From an uncultured Thermomicrobiales bacterium (GTDB taxonomy: Bacteria; Chloroflexota; Chloroflexia; Thermomicrobiales; UBA6265), in contig CADCWK010000379.1 in assembly GCA_902806375.1 (NCBI GenBank), forward strand, positions 1-18,529: a stretch of 18,529 bases of DNA, in the 5' to 3' direction. Positions 15,226 to 18,529 of this stretch are shown in pieces; within the stretch, counting starts at the first letter, position 1, and each line of letters opens with the position of its first letter. The notes under the pieces were generated by a model. The model worked only from the letters and a program-made list of their open reading frames with translations, was not told the DNA's origin and made no database searches. Position numbers and translations under genes: made by a program.

Positions 15226-15960
15226 TCAGGCTGGCGGAGCTCCCGGTTCACCGGCAGGCATCGACTCGACCGCGGTGTGAGGCTGCGGTCCGATCTCTGC
15301 CCAACCCCGGGTCACGGCATATCGGAGGGCCGCGACGCGGTCATCGACCTCTAACTTGCGCAGGACCGACGTCATGTGATTCTTGACCGTCTGCTCGGTG
15401 ATGTAGAGTCGGGACGCGATCTCCTTGTTGGAGTTTCCCATGATGAGGCAGTCCAGGACCTCGAGCTCGCGCGGCGACAGCGTCACGCCTGGATCGACTG
15501 GTTCTCCGTCCTGACTCATCGCCCGGAACTCGTTCAGGACCTTCCGGGCCAGGGATGGGCTCTGAAGAACCGACTGGTGCAACAGGTTCTCCCCCTGCAA
15601 CACCGCCGCGACGGCCTCGACGATCGTTGACGGGTCGCTGTCCTTGGTGACGAATCCCACGGCGCCTGCCCGGATCGCGGCGAACAGCCGGTCGTCGTCC
15701 ACGTGCACCGACAGGAAGATGATCGCGATGCGGGGAGCCTGCCGCCGGAGGGCATTCGCGATCTGGAGCCCCGTGACCCCAGGCAACTGCACATCCATGA
15801 TGACCAGATCAGGGTGCTCGACCTCAGCGAGGTGCAGGGCCTGGTAGCCGTTCGCCGCCTCTCCGATCACGGAGATCCGGAGATCCGCGGAGAGGATGCG
15901 GCGTAGCCCGATCCGGAAGAAGGGATGGTCGTCGACGATCAGCACGCGCCGCGTGTTCAT
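15226..15960 (-). CDS. NarL/FixJ-type response regulator (orphan)
   Basis: A 244-residue two-component regulator. The ATG at 15960 has GAGAGGG about four bases upstream; the frame remains open to 16053 but without a ribosome site. The receiver domain (about 4-122) has the acidic pair Asp10-Asp11, phospho-acceptor Asp56 in LVIMDVQLPG, Ser84 and Lys106 in VTKDSD, so it should be phosphorylatable. The LuxR-type helix-turn-helix (about 160-220) has LSPRELEVLDCLIMGNSNKE followed by IASRLYITEQTVKNHM. The last 20 residues are a short Pro/Ala-rich tail. No histidine kinase gene is in the window, so its partner is elsewhere. It diverges from the beta-ketoacyl synthase gene over a 350-base gap and could control it; that is inference from arrangement only. 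Confidence 0.92.
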   Translation of the reverse strand: MNTRRVLIVDDHPFFRIGLRRILSADLRISVIGEAANGYQALHLAEVEHPDLVIMDVQLPGVTGLQIANALRRQAPRIAIIFLSVHVDDDRLFAAIRAGAVGFVTKDSDPSTIVEAVAAVLQGENLLHQSVLQSPSLARKVLNEFRAMSQDGEPVDPGVTLSPRELEVLDCLIMGNSNKEIASRLYITEQTVKNHMTSVLRKLEVDDRVAALRYAVTRGWAEIGPQPHTAVESMPAGEPGAPPA

Positions 15961-16221
15961 GGCACCCTCTCGACGACACCGGGCTTGTCCGACCCCCGGC
16001 CCCTCTCCCACTGGCTCCCGGTCGATCTCCGGCCAGGTGAACGCGCTGACCATCAGATCACAACGCTTGTCCTACTTTAGTCGTGGCGCTACGCTCCACT
16101 CACTCCCCCATGCGGCCCATGACTGTCAGATGCGTCCACGGTACCTGTTGGTCCTACCCGTCCCTGCTTTGACCGACGACGTATACTGCCCGGCGATCTT
16201 TGAGACGTTAACCCCCGGAAC
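15961..16221. promoter_or_regulatory. Divergent region between response regulator and beta-ketoacyl synthase
   Basis: No supported gene. This interval must hold promoters for both directions. The best + strand -10 is TATACT (16182-16187), about 130 bases before the synthase start, without a good -35 at the normal distance. TTGACC (16169-16174) is present but only seven bases from TATACT. A missing -35 suggests activator dependence or a different sigma factor, which remains speculative. Confidence 0.4.
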
Positions 16222-16250
16222 CCGACGCACTGCCGGCAGTCGAGCGTCGG
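16222..16250. promoter_or_regulatory. Nested inverted repeat in the leader of the beta-ketoacyl synthase gene
   Basis: CCGACGC (16222-16228) and GCGTCGG (16244-16250) are perfect 7-base arms. They enclose the loop-free 12-bp palindrome ACTGCCGGCAGT (16229-16240). It lies between the candidate -10 (16182-16187) and the start codon (16311). It could be an operator or an RNA hairpin in the leader. The structure is seen; the function is unknown. Confidence 0.45.
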
Positions 16251-16296
16251 CCTTCGGACGATCAATCAGCGCTCAATCTTGTGGATCTTCCCGTAC

Positions 16297-16303
16297 AGAA
16301 AGG
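16297..16303 (+). promoter_or_regulatory. Ribosome binding site supporting the GTG start at 16311
   Basis: AGAAAGG is seven bases before GTG at 16311. An earlier in-frame GTG at 16281 has no such site and would add only ten residues. Confidence 0.55.
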
Positions 16304-16310
16304 TTGTGCC

Positions 16311-17609
16311 GTGTCCAGCATCGGGTCCACCTCCATGGCTCCCCGGCGGGTCGTCGTGACGGGGCTGGGAGCGATCACGTCCCTGGGGCCGGACGTGAAG
16401 AGCACCTGGGGCCGGCTGGTGGCCGGGGAGACCGGCATCGTTCGGATCCCGGACCTCGATGTCGACGAGTATGGCTGTGTGCTGCGCGGGGATATCGTGG
16501 ACGAGACGGAGCCGCGACGATTCCTCTCCGGGAAGGTCCGGCGGACGACATCGCGCTTCGCTCGCCTGGCGGTCGAGGCCGCCGGTGAAGCGCTGATCGA
16601 CGCCGGGCTGGTCGGTGACGATCTGCAACCGACGGCCTCCGCGGATCTCGGCCTCGGCGGCGCCCTGCTGGGCACCTGTCTCGGTGGGACCTATGACGAT
16701 CTCCTGCCCGCCTTCGAGGTCTTCCAGTCACGAGGCGCCGGGCGAGTCCCACCACACCTCCATGTCATGTTCCCGCACAATCTGGCCGCCTACACCATCC
16801 AGAACCGCTTCGGGCTCGGTGGGACAAGCTCGACCGTCGTCACGGCCTGCTCGACGGGAGCCCAGGCGATCGGCGATGCCTACCTCGCCGTCCGTGACGG
16901 CCGGGCTCCGCTCATGGTTGCCGGCGCCGTAGAGTCCAACCGTCACCCGTTCTTCATCGCCGGGTTCGCCGCCATGCGGGCGCTCGTCACGGACAGCAAC
17001 GACGACCCGGGCGCGGCGGTCCGGCCGTTCGATGCCTCCCGGGCAGGGTTCGTCCTCGGTGAGGGGGCTGGCATCCTGATCCTGGAGGACCGGGAGCGGG
17101 CCGAGTCCCGCGGCGCGCGGATCTACGCCGAGATCGTCGGATACGCGACCTCCAACGACGCCTACCACCCGATCGCTCCACTCCCGGACGGCTCCGGCGC
17201 CGTCCGGGCCATGCGGGACGCGATCTCCGATGCGGGCATCAGCCCCGACGACATCGGCGTCGTCAACGCGCACGCCGCCTCGACGCCCGCTGGCGATCTC
17301 GCCGAGTCGGTCGCAATCGCGGACGTCTTCGGTGAGCGGGCCAGTCAGATCCCGGTCACTTCATTCAAGGGCGCCTTCGGCCACTGCATGGGAGGGTCCG
17401 GGGCGATCGAGACCATCGGGACGATCCTGGGGATGGTCGAGGGAGTCATCGCTCCGACCCGCAACTTCCGCGAGCACGACCCGGACGTACCGGTCCAGCT
17501 GGACATCGTGGCCGGCACTGCGCGCCGGGTCAGCCAGGAATGGGCCCTCAAGAACGCGTTCGGCCTTGGCGGCCAGAACGCGTCCCTGGTGATCCATCGG
17601 GCAAACTGA
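16311..17609 (+). CDS. Beta-ketoacyl-[ACP] synthase, KAS II (FabF)-like
   Basis: A 432-residue condensing enzyme that would extend an acyl chain with malonyl-ACP by decarboxylative Claisen condensation in the cytosol. The N-terminal VVVTGLGAITSLG (14-26) is typical of FabF. The catalytic Cys180 is in TACSTGAQA. His321 is in NAHAASTPAGD, Lys353 in SFKGAFGH and His358 in GHCMGGSGAIE. The Cys-His-His triad and Lys are complete, but the two His motifs differ from the usual NAHGTSTP and GHLLGAAG. FALGGQN-type glycine-rich FGLGGQNASLV closes the protein (417-427). No acyl carrier protein, fabG or fabD is nearby, so it is a stand-alone gene. A role in specialised lipid or polyketide synthesis rather than core fatty-acid synthesis is possible. 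I leave the symbol blank because fabF orthology is not proven. Confidence 0.88.
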   Translation: MSSIGSTSMAPRRVVVTGLGAITSLGPDVKSTWGRLVAGETGIVRIPDLDVDEYGCVLRGDIVDETEPRRFLSGKVRRTTSRFARLAVEAAGEALIDAGLVGDDLQPTASADLGLGGALLGTCLGGTYDDLLPAFEVFQSRGAGRVPPHLHVMFPHNLAAYTIQNRFGLGGTSSTVVTACSTGAQAIGDAYLAVRDGRAPLMVAGAVESNRHPFFIAGFAAMRALVTDSNDDPGAAVRPFDASRAGFVLGEGAGILILEDRERAESRGARIYAEIVGYATSNDAYHPIAPLPDGSGAVRAMRDAISDAGISPDDIGVVNAHAASTPAGDLAESVAIADVFGERASQIPVTSFKGAFGHCMGGSGAIETIGTILGMVEGVIAPTRNFREHDPDVPVQLDIVAGTARRVSQEWALKNAFGLGGQNASLVIHRAN

Positions 17610-17682
17610 GGCCGAGGCTCGTCCCTGGGGCCGGTACCCGGGATCGACAGACGCCGCGCGACATCGGCCACTGTCCCAGGCG
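17610..17682. other. Convergent spacer between synthase and HD-GYP genes
   Basis: Both neighbours end here. Only weak GC-rich self-complementarity (around CCGGTACCCGGG, 17630-17641) is visible, with no T-tract. No confident terminator is called. Confidence 0.3.
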
Positions 17683-18529
17683 TCAGGCCGACGGCGCGTG
17701 CGAGGGGTCGACCGGCTTCGGCATGGCGGCGAGGCGGGGCCACGGGAACTGCTCGGTCTCGCCGACGCCGAGATGCTCGAGCATGGCGGCGATCACATCG
17801 GGGTCCCACTGGACGCCCGCACCTTCCATCAGTATGGCGACCGCCCGCTCATGGGGCATGGCTCCCCGGTAGGATCGGGCGCTGGTCATGGCGTCGTACG
17901 AATCGGCGACCGCGATGATGCGGGCGCCGATCGGGATCGACTCTCCCGCGAGCCCGTCCGGGTAGCCGGCACCGTCCCACCGCTCATGGTGGTGGCGGAC
18001 CATCAGGTGGCCAGTCCCGTAGGAGGCGAAGCGGGAGACGATGCTGGCTCCGAAGACCGGGTGCTGCTTGATGAGGGTGAACTCCTCGTCCGTGAGACCG
18101 CCGGACTTGTGGAGGACTGTCGGCTCGATGATGATCTTGCCGATGTCGTGGACCTCGCCGGCGCTCTCGATGACGACCGCCTCCTCCGGGGTGAAGCCCA
18201 GCTTCAGTGCCAGCACGCGTGCGGTCTCGGCGACCCGGCGCGAGTGGCCAGCCGTATAGGCATCCCGCAGCTCGAGGAGTTCGACGAGGCGGGTAAGGGC
18301 GTCGTGGGTATCGGATTCCAGCTGCGAGGCACGGCGGGACGAGATCGAGACGAGGACGACCGGGACCGCCAGGATCGGGACGACGAGCGGTTCGACCACG
18401 ACAAGGATGGCTGCTAGGACCCCGACGCCGATCTGTGTGACCTCGGTGATGAGATCGCGCGTGAAATGTGACCGCCAGACGCGGAAGAAGTTCGCGCCCA
18501 TCTGGAGGGCCGCCGCTCCCGAGACCCCG
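17683..18529 (-). CDS. Membrane HD-GYP domain protein, probable cyclic-di-GMP phosphodiesterase (partial, 5' end outside window)
   Basis: A metal-dependent phosphohydrolase expected to degrade cyclic-di-GMP at the inner face of the membrane. From the first visible ATG (18501) there are 272 residues, but the frame stays open to the window edge. The sequence before that ATG (GVSGAAALQ) reads on smoothly into a membrane region typical of larger HD-GYP proteins, so the true start is probably beyond 18529. Hydrophobic segments lie at about 22-36 and 38-54, followed by a short linker. The HD-GYP domain (about 66-245) has GHSRRV (85-90), the HD pair in VHDIGKI (117-123), HP at 147-148, HHERWDGAGYPDGL (171-184) and ADSYDAMTSARSYR (199-212). 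All expected metal and GYP residues are present, so it should be active. No EAL or GGDEF domain is seen here. Confidence 0.88.
   Translation of the reverse strand, partial: GVSGAAALQMGANFFRVWRSHFTRDLITEVTQIGVGVLAAILVVVEPLVVPILAVPVVLVSISSRRASQLESDTHDALTRLVELLELRDAYTAGHSRRVAETARVLALKLGFTPEEAVVIESAGEVHDIGKIIIEPTVLHKSGGLTDEEFTLIKQHPVFGASIVSRFASYGTGHLMVRHHHERWDGAGYPDGLAGESIPIGARIIAVADSYDAMTSARSYRGAMPHERAVAILMEGAGVQWDPDVIAAMLEHLGVGETEQFPWPRLAAMPKPVDPSHAPSA

Noticed and set aside
14847..15251. N-terminal extension of the AsnC protein by 135 codons
   Set aside because: The extension crosses the AT-rich dyad and candidate promoter and has no domain. GGAGA before the ATG at 14846 and the normal AsnC N-terminus fix the start.
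1..18529. Defence island, prophage, transposon or CRISPR content
   Set aside because: I found no transposase, integrase, terminal repeats, spaced direct repeats, nuclease or phage genes. Coding style is uniform across the window.

Overview
The window is GC-rich throughout, roughly two thirds G+C or more by eye, and densely coding, with recognisable Shine-Dalgarno sites and some GTG and TTG starts. No RNA gene, mobile element, integrase or CRISPR array is visible. The gene families (a CruF-type carotenoid hydratase beside CrtB and CrtI, a class A PBP with a proline-rich tail, a membrane HD-GYP protein) fit a Chloroflexota-like bacterium best. A high-GC actinobacterial relative cannot be excluded. 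This assignment is inference from gene content only.

Region 1 (1-7455) is a carotenoid locus. Phytoene desaturase crtI (-) diverges from a four-gene + strand operon: an esterase-like alpha/beta hydrolase, a membrane family 2 glycosyltransferase, the CruF-family C-1',2' carotenoid hydratase, and an acyltransferase of the glycerol-phosphate acyltransferase superfamily. Phytoene synthase crtB (-) converges on the operon from the other side. No cyclase or GGPP synthase is visible. The simplest reading is an acyclic (lycopene-type) carotenoid whose end is hydrated, glycosylated and perhaps acylated, giving a membrane-anchored carotenoid glycoside or its ester.

Region 2 (7456-8267) is an 812-base stretch with no convincing gene. 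It ends in a good extended -10 promoter whose -10 and start region lie on a perfect 12-bp palindrome. This promoter faces an unrecognised 748-residue protein with two related N-terminal beta-type domains, a long proline-rich linker and a SHOCT-like C-terminal motif. The 3' end of that gene overlaps by 58 bases the 3' end of a convergent gene for a class A beta-lactamase-fold serine hydrolase, which lacks an evident export signal and the usual omega-loop glutamate.

Region 3 (11345-14216) holds a divergently transcribed bifunctional class A penicillin-binding protein followed by a strong hairpin terminator.

Region 4 (14217-16310) holds two minus-strand regulators: an Lrp/AsnC protein with an added C-terminal AT-hook-like tail, preceded by an AT-rich nested dyad, and an orphan NarL/FixJ-type response regulator. 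The response regulator diverges from a KAS II-like beta-ketoacyl synthase gene (16311-17609), whose leader carries a compact nested inverted repeat.

Region 5 (17683 to the right edge) is a membrane HD-GYP domain protein, probably a cyclic-di-GMP phosphodiesterase, whose N-terminal end lies beyond the window.

Nothing here is a clear defence or mobile system. The most unusual items are the duplicated-domain/SHOCT protein, the AsnC protein with an AT-hook-like tail and its AT-rich dyad, and the acyltransferase with an altered HX4D box inside the carotenoid operon.
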